The notes below the pieces were generated by a model. The model saw nothing but the letters and a program-made list of their open reading frames with translations, was not told where the DNA came from and searched no databases. Position numbers and translations under genes: made by a program. From Halomarina pelagica (GTDB taxonomy: Archaea; Halobacteriota; Halobacteria; Halobacteriales; Haloarculaceae): 64,000 nt of DNA. Positions 25,852 through 34,334 of this stretch are shown here, one piece after another (the first letter of the stretch is position 1; each line of letters starts with the position of its first letter). The stretch is taken from NCBI RefSeq assembly GCF_024228315.1, contig NZ_CP100454.1, positions 1,116,001 to 1,180,000 on the forward strand, given 5' to 3'.

Positions 25852-28350
25852 TCATCGAAGTAGCCTCTCTCGATCCGGGTCGAACAGCGGTTCGTCCCGC
25901 ACGGTCGCGCCGTAGCGCTCGCCCTCGTACCGGATCTCGACCGAGCGACCGGGTTCGGCGTACGCCGCCGGCAGGTAGCCGTAGACGATCCCCGCGTCGA
26001 TCGTGTAGCCGTAGTCGGCACGCGCGGCGTATCCGAGCACCTCCTCGCCGTCCGTGATCGGCCGCCCCGCGTCGACCACCGCGCCCGGCTCGTCGAGCGT
26101 CATCGGTGCGAGCTTCCGGTCGACGCCACGATCGCGCGCCGCGAGCAGGGCGTCCTTCCCGACGAAGTCGGTGTCGAGGTCGACCGCGAATCCCAGCCCG
26201 GCCTCGTAGGGGTCGTACGCCGGCGTGAGGTCGGACCCCCAGAGCCGGAAGCCCTTCTCCATGCTCATCGAGTTCAGCGCGGCGTCGCCCATCGCGAGGA
26301 CGCCGTGGTCCTCGCCGGCCGCCCAGACGGTCTCCCAGAGCTTCGCGCCGTACTCCATCGGGGCGTACAGCTCCCAGCCGAGTTCGCCCACGTAGGAGAC
26401 GCGCAGCATGGTGACCGGCACGCTCCCGACGTACGTCTCCCGCACCGAGAAGAACGGGAACGCGTCGTTCGAGAGGTCCGCCTCGGTGACCGGTTCGAGG
26501 GTCGCCCGGGCGTTCGGCCCCCAGACGCCGAGCCCGCAGTGGCCCGAGGTGCGGTCGACGACCGTCACCGAGCCGTCGTCGGGGGCGCGCTCGCGGATCC
26601 AGCGGCCCTGCTCGGTGCCCGACGCCCCGCCGCCGGTCAGCAGGAGGAACCGGTCCTCGGCCAGCCGGGAGACCGTCAGGTCGGCGAGGACGCCCCCGGC
26701 CTCGTTCAGCATGGTCGCGTACCGGACGCGCCCCGGCGACACGTCGACGTCGTTGGAGAGCAGCCCCTGGAGGTAGTCACGCGCCCCGTCGCCGGTCACC
26801 TCGATCACGGTGAACGGCGTGAGGTCGTACAGCCCGACGCGGTCGCGGACGGCCCGGTGCTCGACCCCGTGGGCCGGCGACCAGCCCCGACCCAGCCAGC
26901 CGGACCGATCGGGCACGTCGTACTCGTCGCGGAGCGCCTCGTTCGCCCCGTACCACTGCGCCGACTCCCAGCCGCCGCCGTCGTAGAACTCCGCGTCCAG
27001 CTCCCGCTGGTGGGGGTGGTAGGGGCTCCGCCGGAGGCCGCGCTGGCCCCGCGGCTGCTCTCGCGGGTGGACGAGCTGGTAGACCTCGCGGTACTGCTGG
27101 CCTCCGCGGTCGCGGACGTACGACCGCGCGCCGGCGTGGGGCTGGAACCGATCGACGTGCGCCCCGGTCACGTCCACGCGCTCGCCGTCGAGTCGCGGGA
27201 CGCCCCGCTCCATCCACTCGGCGATCACGTTCCCCGCGCCGCCGGACTGGGTGACCCAGATCGCGAGCGCCCACCAGAGGCCGTCCACTCCTTCGGTCTC
27301 CCCCAGGATCGGCATCCCGTCGGGCGTGAACGAGAACATCCCGTTGATCCGCGAGGTGAACTCGCAGTCTCCGAGCGCGGGGACGAGTTCGCGCGCCGCG
27401 TCGTAGGCGGACCGGTCGTGATCGGGGTGGGTGTTCTCGTAGAAGTGCTCCGCGGTGAACTCGCGGATCGAGGGCATCTCGGGGGCCTCCTCGGGGGCGA
27501 GGATGTCCTCCGGGTCGACCAGCAGCGGCGCGTGGTTGTACGAGCCGACGCCGTAGCGCTCCCCGTGCTGGCGGAAGTACAGCGAGTAGTCCTGGTGGCG
27601 CAGGATCGGCTGTTCGATCTCGCGGGTCGCCCCGGCCAGCGCGTCGAGTTCGTCCGAGACGAGGTACTGGTGGGCGCAGGGGACGAGCGGGACGTCCACG
27701 CCGACCATCTCGCCGAACAGCGGCCCCCAGATGTTCGTGGCGACGAGCACCTCGTCGGCGGCGACGCGCCCCCGGTCGGTGACGACCGCGCGCACCGCGC
27801 CGTCCTCGATCTCGACGTCCGTGACCGTCGTGTGGCCGTAGAACTCAGCACCCCGCTCGCGGGCGCGCTCGGCCATCGTCTGGGAGACGTCGACCGCGTG
27901 GGCCTTCCCGTCCGTCGGGACGTAGTACCCCCCGTGGATCACCGACTCGTCGATCTGGGGGACGCGCTCGGCGACCGCCTCCGGCGGGAGCAGTTCGCCG
28001 CCCTCGATCCCGTAGGCCATCCCCCGCTCGCGCTTTCGCTTCAGGTACGCCCAGCGCTCCGGGGTGTGGGCCACCTCGATGCCGCCGCACGCGCGAAAGC
28101 CGTCGAGGTCGGCGTACAGCTTCCGGGTGTACGCGGCCATCCTCGTCATCAGCTCGTTCCCGGCCGTCTGGAACACCAGCCCGGGGGCGTGGGAGGTCGA
28201 GCCGCCGGTCTCGAACAGCGGTCCCTGATCGACGACGACCACGTCCTCGCGGCCGAGGGCGGTCAGGTGGTAGGCGGCGCTACACCCGACGCACCCCGCG
28301 CCGACGACGACCGTTCCCGCCCTCGACGGCAGCGTGTCCTCTGCTGTCAT
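25852..28350 (-). CDS. Dimethylglycine/sarcosine dehydrogenase-like FAD-GcvT fusion
   Basis: The 832-residue protein joins an N-terminal FAD-dependent amine oxidase domain (about 1-370: VVVGAGCVGCSAAYHL) to a C-terminal GcvT-like aminomethyl/folate domain (about 440-832). The GcvT part contains TPFTVIEVTGDGARDYLQ and EKGFRLWGSDLTPAYDP. The histidine in GGSTSHAPGLVF matches the covalent flavin site of dimethylglycine dehydrogenase. The enzyme would demethylate dimethylglycine (or sarcosine) and pass the one-carbon unit to a folate. It is divergent from the Rieske betaine demethylase gene and upstream of the Thr/Ser dehydratase. The start at 28350 has a TATA-like box 27 bp before it. Confidence 0.87.
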   Translation of the reverse strand: MTAEDTLPSRAGTVVVGAGCVGCSAAYHLTALGREDVVVVDQGPLFETGGSTSHAPGLVFQTAGNELMTRMAAYTRKLYADLDGFRACGGIEVAHTPERWAYLKRKRERGMAYGIEGGELLPPEAVAERVPQIDESVIHGGYYVPTDGKAHAVDVSQTMAERARERGAEFYGHTTVTDVEIEDGAVRAVVTDRGRVAADEVLVATNIWGPLFGEMVGVDVPLVPCAHQYLVSDELDALAGATREIEQPILRHQDYSLYFRQHGERYGVGSYNHAPLLVDPEDILAPEEAPEMPSIREFTAEHFYENTHPDHDRSAYDAARELVPALGDCEFTSRINGMFSFTPDGMPILGETEGVDGLWWALAIWVTQSGGAGNVIAEWMERGVPRLDGERVDVTGAHVDRFQPHAGARSYVRDRGGQQYREVYQLVHPREQPRGQRGLRRSPYHPHQRELDAEFYDGGGWESAQWYGANEALRDEYDVPDRSGWLGRGWSPAHGVEHRAVRDRVGLYDLTPFTVIEVTGDGARDYLQGLLSNDVDVSPGRVRYATMLNEAGGVLADLTVSRLAEDRFLLLTGGGASGTEQGRWIRERAPDDGSVTVVDRTSGHCGLGVWGPNARATLEPVTEADLSNDAFPFFSVRETYVGSVPVTMLRVSYVGELGWELYAPMEYGAKLWETVWAAGEDHGVLAMGDAALNSMSMEKGFRLWGSDLTPAYDPYEAGLGFAVDLDTDFVGKDALLAARDRGVDRKLAPMTLDEPGAVVDAGRPITDGEEVLGYAARADYGYTIDAGIVYGYLPAAYAEPGRSVEIRYEGERYGATVRDEPLFDPDRERLLR

Positions 28351-28374
28351 GTATCGTGATCCGGTCAACCCCGG

Positions 28375-28380
28375 CATAAG
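28375..28380 (-). promoter_or_regulatory. TATA-like box of the dimethylglycine dehydrogenase gene
   Basis: CTTATG on the minus strand is centred about 27 bp before the ATG at 28350. Confidence 0.45.
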
Positions 28381-28633
28381 CCTCCGTGTGAGATAGCTAA
28401 CCCATTGAAGCCCCGCCGTCGAACGGGTCGCGAGCCTCACGTTCCCCCGTCGGTTCGCGGGGATCGGTGGGCGACCCCTCTACGACCCGGTTTGCGGTGT
28501 CCAGCCGAGCGATCGCCGGCCGAGCGACCACCAGGGGGCTTTCTGGGTCGTGTTTGCGGTCCCCGTTCTCCTATCCGCACACGACCCCGGTGTTCGTCCC
28601 GCACTTATACGTCTGGGATACTGGCGGTCAACG

Positions 28634-28642
28634 CTTTTTAAC
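28634..28642 (+). promoter_or_regulatory. TATA box of the Rieske betaine demethylase gene
   Basis: CTTTTTAAC is centred about 26 bp before the ATG at 28664, predicting a leaderless transcript. Confidence 0.6.
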
Positions 28643-28663
28643 GGATATGTCGATCAATAGCAC

Positions 28664-29851
28664 ATGACACGATGGAACGACGGCACCGACGAGGTCGGCA
28701 CCGTCAGCGCCGACATCACCGAGGAGACGAACGCGCTCCCGGCGAGGTACTTCACGGACCCCGAGGTCCACGAGATGGAGAAGGAGGCGGTGTTCTCCCG
28801 GTACTGGATCTACGCGGGGCACGCGAACGCCGTCCCGGAGCCGGGTGACTTCTTCACCCGGACGGTCGGCGACCGGCAGGTCGTCGTCGTGCGCGACCGC
28901 GACGGCGAGGTGCGGGCGTACTACAACGTCTGCGCCCACCGCGGGTCGAAGATGGTCGACGACACCCCGATGACCGAGCCGGGTAACATGCGGCGGATCA
29001 CGTGCCCGTACCACCTCTGGACGTACGACCTCGACGGGACACTCGCGAGCACGCCGAAGAGCTTCGAGGAGGCGAGCCTCAACCCCGACCTGGAGGACGA
29101 CGAGGTCGCGACGCTCGACCCCGAGCGAAACGGGCTCATGGAGGTGCACACCGACGCGATCGGCCCGCTCGTGTTCGTCAACTTCGAGGACGACCCGACG
29201 CCGCTCGCGGAGCAGGCGGGGACGATGAAAGCGGAACTCGAGGCGCTGCCGCTCGAGGAGTACGAACTCGCCCGCCGGTACGTCTCGGAGGTGGAGTGCA
29301 ACTGGAAGACCTTCGGCGGCAACTACTCCGAGTGCGACCACTGCCAGTCCAACCACCGGGACTGGATCGAGGGGATCCGGCTCGACGAGTCCGAACTCGA
29401 GGTCAACGACTACCACTGGGTCCTCCACTACACCCACGAGGAGGACGTGGACGACGAACTGCGCATCCACGAGGAGCACGAGGCCAAGTTCTACTACCTC
29501 TGGCCGAACTTCACCGTCAACATGTACGGGACCGCCGACGGCTACGGCACCTACCTCATCGAGCCCATCGACGAGGGGCGGTTCCAGCTCGTCGCGGACT
29601 ACTACTTCCGGGACGCCGACCTGAGCGAGGAGGAGGCCGAGTTCGTCCGCACGAGCCGCCAGCTCCAGGAGGAGGACTTCGAGCTGGTCGAACGCCAGTA
29701 CGAGGGGTTGCGGATGGGAGCGCTCGGGCAGGCACAGCTCGGCCCGAACGAACACACGCTCCACCGCTTCCACCGCCTCGCCCAGGAGGCGTACGAGGCG
29801 TACGAGGCGAGCGACGCGCCCGACGCGCCCGACGCGCCCGCCCGGTCATGA
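28664..29851 (+). CDS. Rieske non-heme iron oxygenase, probable glycine betaine demethylase (GbcA-like)
   Basis: The 395-residue oxygenase subunit has the Rieske [2Fe-2S] ligands in YNVCAHRGSKM and ITCPYHLWTYD. The mononuclear iron site lies in NYSECDHCQSNHRDWI. The family includes choline monooxygenase, stachydrine demethylase and GbcA, which removes a methyl group from glycine betaine as formaldehyde. Its neighbours (BCCT transporter, dimethylglycine dehydrogenase, sarcosine oxidase) strongly favour betaine as substrate. The ferredoxin-reductase partner (GbcB type) is not in this window. The C terminus ends in a repetitive tail of EAY/EAS/DAP triplets encoded by a 9-bp repeat. Its TGA overlaps the next gene's ATG. 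Confidence 0.85.
   Translation: MTRWNDGTDEVGTVSADITEETNALPARYFTDPEVHEMEKEAVFSRYWIYAGHANAVPEPGDFFTRTVGDRQVVVVRDRDGEVRAYYNVCAHRGSKMVDDTPMTEPGNMRRITCPYHLWTYDLDGTLASTPKSFEEASLNPDLEDDEVATLDPERNGLMEVHTDAIGPLVFVNFEDDPTPLAEQAGTMKAELEALPLEEYELARRYVSEVECNWKTFGGNYSECDHCQSNHRDWIEGIRLDESELEVNDYHWVLHYTHEEDVDDELRIHEEHEAKFYYLWPNFTVNMYGTADGYGTYLIEPIDEGRFQLVADYYFRDADLSEEEAEFVRTSRQLQEEDFELVERQYEGLRMGALGQAQLGPNEHTLHRFHRLAQEAYEAYEASDAPDAPDAPARS
29786..29839 (+). repeat. Six 9-bp repeats at the 3' end of the Rieske gene
   Basis: Codons run GAGGCGTAC twice, GAGGCGAGC once, then GACGCGCCC three times, encoding EAY-EAY-EAS-DAP-DAP-DAP. This is probably replication slippage in an unstructured tail. Confidence 0.8.
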
Positions 29852-30243
29852 GCGAGGAGCCCCGAGCGCCGTTCGTCGTCGCCTGCCCCGACTGCGAGGT
29901 GCGAACGGCGACGGACGACCCCAACGAGACCGTCGCGTTCTACCGGCGACACCGCGCCGTGACCGGTCACGACCTCGCGTGGGAGCGCGCGGAGTTCGAC
30001 GGCGCCGACGACCTCCGACCGGACGCGGACGGGACGGACGGTCCGGGCGGTGGTGAGGCCGTCCTCGCCGCGATCGTCGACGACCTGGAAGGTACCTACG
30101 GAAACGGCGTCCCCGTCGGGATCGTCGCCGCGGCGATGGGCGCGCGCGGCGTCCCGATGGGCGAGACGCTCGAGCGTATCCGGGCGCTGCGGATGCGCGG
30201 AGCGCTGTACGAACCGAGGGACGATCACCTCGCGTCTGTCTGA
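29848..30243 (+). CDS. Small zinc-finger plus winged-helix-like protein, co-translated with the Rieske oxygenase
   Basis: This 131-residue protein starts at an ATG overlapping the TGA of the Rieske gene (ATGA, 29848-29851). Near its N terminus is CPDC followed 18 residues later by HxxxxxH (RRHRAVTGH), a plausible C2H2-type zinc site. A loose acidic linker follows, then about 60 residues (GEAVLAAIVDDLEGTYGNG to LRMRGALYEP) that look like a helix-turn-helix/winged-helix domain. I do not recognise a named family. It might regulate or assemble the oxygenase. Its 3' end overlaps that of the convergent Bat-like regulator gene by 19 bp. Confidence 0.7.
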   Translation: MSEEPRAPFVVACPDCEVRTATDDPNETVAFYRRHRAVTGHDLAWERAEFDGADDLRPDADGTDGPGGGEAVLAAIVDDLEGTYGNGVPVGIVAAAMGARGVPMGETLERIRALRMRGALYEPRDDHLASV

Positions 30244-30902
30244 TCGCCCCGGTCCTCCCGGAACGTCGCCTCGATGAGCTTCGCCGTCCCCCGGCGGAGG
30301 CGGCCGCCGACCGCCGTCGGCGAGATGTCGAGCGCCTCGGCGAGGTCCTCGAGCGACGTCTCGCGCGGCTCGCTGAAGTACCCCCGTTCGTAGGCGAGCA
30401 GCAGCGCGACCTCCTGGGCCTCCGTCAGCCCCGTGACGCCGCCGATGGTCCACTCGTCCTGCCGGTAGAGCTGCTTCAGCTCGAACGCGATGCCCTCCTC
30501 CTCGCAGTACTCCCACAGCAGCGTGAGCGACTCCCTGTCGGGGAGCTGGAGCCGCACCGACCAGCCGGTGCTGTCGCTCTCGGCTTCGAGCATGAGCCCG
30601 CCGACCTCGACGGTCTTCGGGGAGAGCAGTTTCGTCCCGTCGGGGTGTGACAGCCGGTAGATGCGCGTCGACGCCGACTCCGAGATCAGCACCGACTCGG
30701 CGACCGTGTGATCCGCCTCGAGCGCCGCGTCGAACGTCTCGAGCGCCTCGCTCTCGCCCTCGACCAGGAAGAAGAACATCCCCGTCTCGGGATCCGTCCC
30801 CGAGTGGGGGACGACCTGAACGGACACCTCCGGGACCGCCCTGATGGTGGGGGTCAGCGCGAGGTCGGGGTGGGCGATGTACACCTCCGCGATGACGTTC
30901 AC
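30225..30902 (-). CDS. Bat-type HTH_10 transcriptional regulator
   Basis: The 225-residue protein has an N-terminal beta-rich bacterio-opsin-activator-like domain and a C-terminal HTH_10 domain (LTEAQEVALLLAYERGYF, then LEDLAEALDISPTAVGGRLRRG). No PAS or GAF domain precedes it. Such haloarchaeal regulators usually control neighbouring metabolic genes, so this one is the best candidate regulator of the betaine locus. It ends 19 bp inside the convergent small zinc-finger gene. Confidence 0.82.
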   Translation of the reverse strand: MNVIAEVYIAHPDLALTPTIRAVPEVSVQVVPHSGTDPETGMFFFLVEGESEALETFDAALEADHTVAESVLISESASTRIYRLSHPDGTKLLSPKTVEVGGLMLEAESDSTGWSVRLQLPDRESLTLLWEYCEEEGIAFELKQLYRQDEWTIGGVTGLTEAQEVALLLAYERGYFSEPRETSLEDLAEALDISPTAVGGRLRRGTAKLIEATFREDRGDQTDAR

Positions 30903-31140
30903 GGCCGGTCGCCCCGCGGAACGCTCGCCGAGGGGTCGCCCCGGCCCGCGTACGGCCCCGTTCGCCGGTCGGTCGCCGCTCGTCGCGCGGGAGGAACGAC
31001 GCGCCGGGTCGAGGATGGTGTGCGCATTCGTACCACGACAATGTCGAACGTCCGTCGTAAGGGTTGCGCCCCCGCGACCCCCCGGTCGCGCGGGCGACGA
31101 GAGCCGTCGCCGCCTCCGGGGGGGCCGCTCGCCACCCGCA

Positions 31141-31491
31141 TCACGGCCCGCGGTCGCAGTACGAGACGACGTGCGACTCGTCGAGCGCCGTCTCCGCGGT
31201 CCCGTACCCGGCGAGCGACACCCGGTCTGGTTCCGGCTCGTAGGTGAGTTTCCCGCGGTCGACCAGCGCCGGGACGTGCGTCCGGTACAGGTCGAGGTAG
31301 CAGTCGAGCACGGCCGTCGCCGGGATCTCGGGGACCGGCCGCCGGTGGGTCCGCACCGCCACCTCGTCGGCGAGGTCCGCGAGCGTGAGCGTGACGTGCT
31401 CCTCGAGCAGCGAGCGCACGATCCCCGGAACGGGGCGCGCGGCCGTCCCCGTTCGAGCGTCGTCGCCGGCGTCCGTCCCGGACGGCGACAC
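31141..31491 (-). CDS. Small haloarchaeal winged-helix protein (DUF7344-like), module copy B
   Basis: The C-terminal ~95 residues align by eye with the product of 33570-33926: both contain L-TLADLADEVAVR, PALVD-G-LTY and a shared ending TALDESHVVSY. These proteins belong to a small haloarchaeal winged-helix family commonly found beside Bat-like regulators. The start is uncertain: a GTG at 31491 gives 116 residues, whereas an ATG at 31701 would give 186 residues with an Arg/Pro-rich, unconserved extension typical of out-of-frame GC-rich sequence. A palindrome shared with the other module lies at 31710-31728. Confidence 0.6.
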   Translation of the reverse strand: MSPSGTDAGDDARTGTAARPVPGIVRSLLEEHVTLTLADLADEVAVRTHRRPVPEIPATAVLDCYLDLYRTHVPALVDRGKLTYEPEPDRVSLAGYGTAETALDESHVVSYCDRGP

Positions 31492-31709
31492 GGTCAGGCC
31501 CCCGATCGATCGGCGGTCGTGAGCGGGCCCCCGACGCGCGGGCGGATCGACGGCGGGGCCGAGGCCGGGGCCTGGCCGCACGGGACGTCGAGCGACCCGA
31601 CCATACGCCCGACGGCGGTCTCGAAGCGAGGACGCCGAGTCGATCGGCGCGTAGCGATCACGCGGGTCATCGGTCTGTGGGGATCCGGCGCGGTGCGACA
31701 TTATCGCCG

Positions 31710-31728
31710 GGGCTAGTCTGACTAGCCC
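31710..31728. repeat. Palindrome GGGCTAG-N5-CTAGCCC, shared by both regulator modules
   Basis: The 15-bp core GCTAGTCTGACTAGC (31712-31726) recurs at 34336-34350 with only its central base changed. It overlaps the stop codon of the PAS/GAF regulator gene and lies upstream of the small winged-helix gene. Confidence 0.75.
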
Positions 31729-33353
31729 GACGGGTAGCGGCGGTCCTCGTCGAACAGGGCGACCATCACGGCGTTGAGACCTTTCCGGAGGTGTTTGTGG
31801 AAGGTGGGTGCGGTGATGCCCATGGCGGCGGCGACCTCCTCGGCGGTGCTCTCTCTGGACCACTCGAAGTAGCCCGCACGGTAGGCCGCCTCCAGCGCGT
31901 CGCGCTGGCGCGCCGTCAACCGCTCGATCGGTTCCGGTTCGTCCCCCGGCGGCTCCCGTCGCGTCGATCGGTCGACCTCGCGCTTTCGTACGAGTTCCGT
32001 CTCGGGAAACGAGGTCCTGAGTTGCTCGACCAGCGCGCGGACGTCGGTCTCGGGGGAGACCTCGCAGACGAAGTCGGCGACGCCGCCCTCGACGACGATC
32101 GATCGGACGTTCGCGCCGTACTCCGCGAGCGTGAGCGTGACGAAGCTCTCCACGAGCTGGAACTGGAGGAGCGCCTCGTCGTCGCGCTCGCGGATCACGC
32201 GACACTCGCTGACGGTCGGCTCGTCCAGGGCGGCGTCGACGACGACCTGCGGGTCGACGCCGGAGATCGTCTCGTAGACGAGCAGCGTGCCGTCGGACGC
32301 CGGAACGAGGCTCTGGAGTTCGCCGCGGTACCCGTGCGTGGCCGAGAGGTCGATGAGGAACGACCGGCGGTCGGTGCTGCGAAACGTGAGTTCCACGACG
32401 GTGTCCGAGAGAAGCTGGCGCTCGTTCTCGATCGTGTGGTAGGCGTACCCGGTGACGGTACCGAGTTCGCGGAGGATACGCCGCTCGTACTCGTCGAACG
32501 CGTCCGAACGGTCGGTCGCGAGGCCGACGACGCCGTAGACGATCCTGCCGTAGGTGAGCGGAACCACGACGGCGCGGCGTTCCGCCGCGTCGACCGCGGC
32601 CGAGCGAGCTACCGGCGGATGGGGCGCGTCCGCCGTCACCACCTGTGGTTCCAGAGTGTCGACGGCACGACGAAGCGCGCCGTCGTCCGCGTCGCCGATG
32701 CCGACGGCGACGGTCCCCCCGTCGGCGACCGCGTCTCCCGACCGCGCGCGGAGGACGACCTCGTCGCGCTCGGAGTGATAGTCCGCGATCCAGACGTCCT
32801 CGTACAGATCCGCGCTCGCGAGCCGATCGCAGAGCGGCTGGTACACCTCCTCTCGCGTCGACGCCCCGAGGAGGACGTCGAGCGCGCCCCTGACGCAGTC
32901 GCCGACGCGCTCGACGTGTTCGAGTTGCGCGCACCGACGGCTGAGCTTTCGTTCGGTCGCTTCGAGGTCCACCTGCGCCGTGACGTCGTACGCCACGTCC
33001 ATCACGCCCTCGACCGTCCCGTCGCGCCCGCGAATCGGGGCGACGACCTGTCGGTAGGTGCGGTCGTCGTCTCCGTCCGGCAGCGTCATCTCGCGTTCGA
33101 CGACCTCGCCGGAGTCGCGGGCCGCCTCCTTCGGTTCGCGGAGCCGGCTCGCGACCTCGGCCGGGTAGATGTCGTCGTCGCGCTTGCCGAGCATCTCCGC
33201 CTCAGGGACGCCGTCGACGAGCGGTCGGTACACTCGAGAGTACCGCAGTTCCGCGTCGGTACGACTCGCACCGACGGCCCCGTTTCGCGCGACGTGGGCG
33301 AGGTGGTCGTCTAGTAACTGGCTCTCGGCTTCGTGATCCGTGTCCCCCGACAT
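31722..33353 (-). CDS. PAS-GAF-Bat/HTH_10 sensor-regulator, module copy B
   Basis: The 543-residue protein has a PAS-like sensor region (about 20-125), a GAF domain (about 155-310, beginning RVGDCVRGALDVLLGAST), the bacterio-opsin-activator domain (about 320-470) and a C-terminal HTH_10 (LTARQRDALEAAYRAGYFEW, then AAAMGITAPTFHKHLRKG). It is a soluble one-component regulator; the signal is unknown. A GTG five codons upstream is less likely than the ATG at 33353. Its last 47 residues are encoded by DNA almost identical to the paralogue at 34374-35966, although the rest has diverged. Confidence 0.85.
   Translation of the reverse strand: MSGDTDHEAESQLLDDHLAHVARNGAVGASRTDAELRYSRVYRPLVDGVPEAEMLGKRDDDIYPAEVASRLREPKEAARDSGEVVEREMTLPDGDDDRTYRQVVAPIRGRDGTVEGVMDVAYDVTAQVDLEATERKLSRRCAQLEHVERVGDCVRGALDVLLGASTREEVYQPLCDRLASADLYEDVWIADYHSERDEVVLRARSGDAVADGGTVAVGIGDADDGALRRAVDTLEPQVVTADAPHPPVARSAAVDAAERRAVVVPLTYGRIVYGVVGLATDRSDAFDEYERRILRELGTVTGYAYHTIENERQLLSDTVVELTFRSTDRRSFLIDLSATHGYRGELQSLVPASDGTLLVYETISGVDPQVVVDAALDEPTVSECRVIRERDDEALLQFQLVESFVTLTLAEYGANVRSIVVEGGVADFVCEVSPETDVRALVEQLRTSFPETELVRKREVDRSTRREPPGDEPEPIERLTARQRDALEAAYRAGYFEWSRESTAEEVAAAMGITAPTFHKHLRKGLNAVMVALFDEDRRYPSG
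31786..31927 (-). repeat. 142-bp HTH-coding segment nearly identical to 34429-34570
   Basis: By eye, only two of the 142 positions differ between the two copies, and both changes are synonymous. The flanking parts of the two genes are clearly diverged. This pattern suggests gene conversion. Confidence 0.85.
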
Positions 33354-33569
33354 CGTCCCTGAACGCACGATTCGCCGGTGGACGTCCCCGACGACAGCGT
33401 CGTACGTGGCTACTCCGAGTGCCCTACATAGGCGTTGTGATTCGGCTTCAGATGTCCAGGCGAGCGCACCGACCCGGATCGACTCTCCGGTCGCCCGTCG
33501 GGGTCAGTCCTCCGGTGGCGCGTCGGGTTCGCTCGCCCGCTCGCCCGTCGGGGTGACTCTCCTCGGCTC

Positions 33570-33926
33570 TCACTCCTCCGACGGCCGTTCCGGGGCGTAC
33601 GAGACGACGTGCGACTCGTCGAGGGCGGTCTGCTTCGGTCCGTGTCCGTCGAGCGCGACGGTGTCGGTCTCCTGATCGTAGGTGAGAACGCCGACGTCCA
33701 CCAGCGCGGGGACGTGCTCGTCGTAGAGGGCGGTGTAGTGGTCGAGGACGACCTCCGGCGACAGCTCGGTGAGCGGGCGGTCGTGCTCGCGGACGGCCAC
33801 TTCGTCGGCGAGATCGGCCAGCGCCAGGGTGAGGTGTTCGCGGAGGATCGTCATCACGAAGTAGCGCGTCGGGTAGATGTCGCCGAGGTCGTGGACACCG
33901 CCCTCGGCGTCCTTCGGCGACGTCAT
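33570..33926 (-). CDS. Small haloarchaeal winged-helix protein (DUF7344-like), module copy A, second gene
   Basis: This 118-residue protein contains LTLALADLADEVAVREHD, VLDHYTALYDEHVPALVDVG and ends with the conserved TALDESHVVSY. It is a paralogue of the product at 31141-31491. The start ATG at 33926 overlaps the stop of the upstream small gene by 4 bp, so the two are co-translated. Its role is probably DNA binding or partner binding with the Bat-like regulator upstream; no function is established. Confidence 0.75.
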   Translation of the reverse strand: MTSPKDAEGGVHDLGDIYPTRYFVMTILREHLTLALADLADEVAVREHDRPLTELSPEVVLDHYTALYDEHVPALVDVGVLTYDQETDTVALDGHGPKQTALDESHVVSYAPERPSEE

Positions 33927-34294
33927 CGCTGCCCCGTGACGACGTCTCCGCGGTCGTCCGCCCGGGCGAGCATCAGGTACGGCCGCAACCGATCGGCCAC
34001 CGGTTCGCGTTCGACGATCCGGTCGGTCGGGTCGTAGGTGACGACGCCCGCGTCGTCGAGTTTGGGGAGGTGCGTGTGGTGGAGGGTGAGGGCGAACCGC
34101 CCGGCGGTCGGCCCGTTTCGGTCGTCCGTCAGCGACTCGGCGAGGTCGTTCAGATCGACGCGACGCTCGTAGCGATCGAGGTACGTCAGAACGCGCCGTC
34201 GCCGTCGATCGCCGAGCAGTTCGAAGATCGCATCGACCGACAGCGCTCGCTCGACCGTCCGTGCCTCCGATCGACTCCCGGGCACCCCACTCAT
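33923..34294 (-). CDS. Small haloarchaeal winged-helix protein (DUF7344-like), module copy A, first gene
   Basis: The 123-residue protein has a winged-helix core: ALSVDAIFELLGDRRRRRVLTYL, DLNDLAESL, then HHTHLPKLDDAGVVTYD. This pattern (short HTH ending in LPKLxxAGVVxYD) is typical of the small haloarchaeal DUF7344-type proteins. The promoter is well defined: a TATA box at 34323-34329 and a palindrome at 34335-34351 just upstream of it. Its last four bases overlap the next gene. Confidence 0.78.
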   Translation of the reverse strand: MSGVPGSRSEARTVERALSVDAIFELLGDRRRRRVLTYLDRYERRVDLNDLAESLTDDRNGPTAGRFALTLHHTHLPKLDDAGVVTYDPTDRIVEREPVADRLRPYLMLARADDRGDVVTGQR

Positions 34295-34322
34295 GCTTAT
34301 CTGCCCATCGCCCCAGGATAGG

Positions 34323-34329
34323 AATAAAT
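34323..34329 (-). promoter_or_regulatory. TATA box of the small winged-helix gene pair
   Basis: ATTTATT on the minus strand is centred about 32 bp before the ATG at 34294. The palindrome at 34335-34351 lies immediately upstream of it, where an activator would bind. Confidence 0.55.
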
Positions 34330-34334
34330 GGGGA

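Larger units (their letters stand above)
28351..28663. other. Divergent promoter region of the betaine degradation genes
   Basis: The 313 bp between the dimethylglycine dehydrogenase and the Rieske gene contain no supported gene. Each side has a TATA-like box at leaderless distance: CTTATG (rc of 28375-28380) and CTTTTTAA at 28634-28642. A shared regulator site is likely here but was not recognised. Confidence 0.55.
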
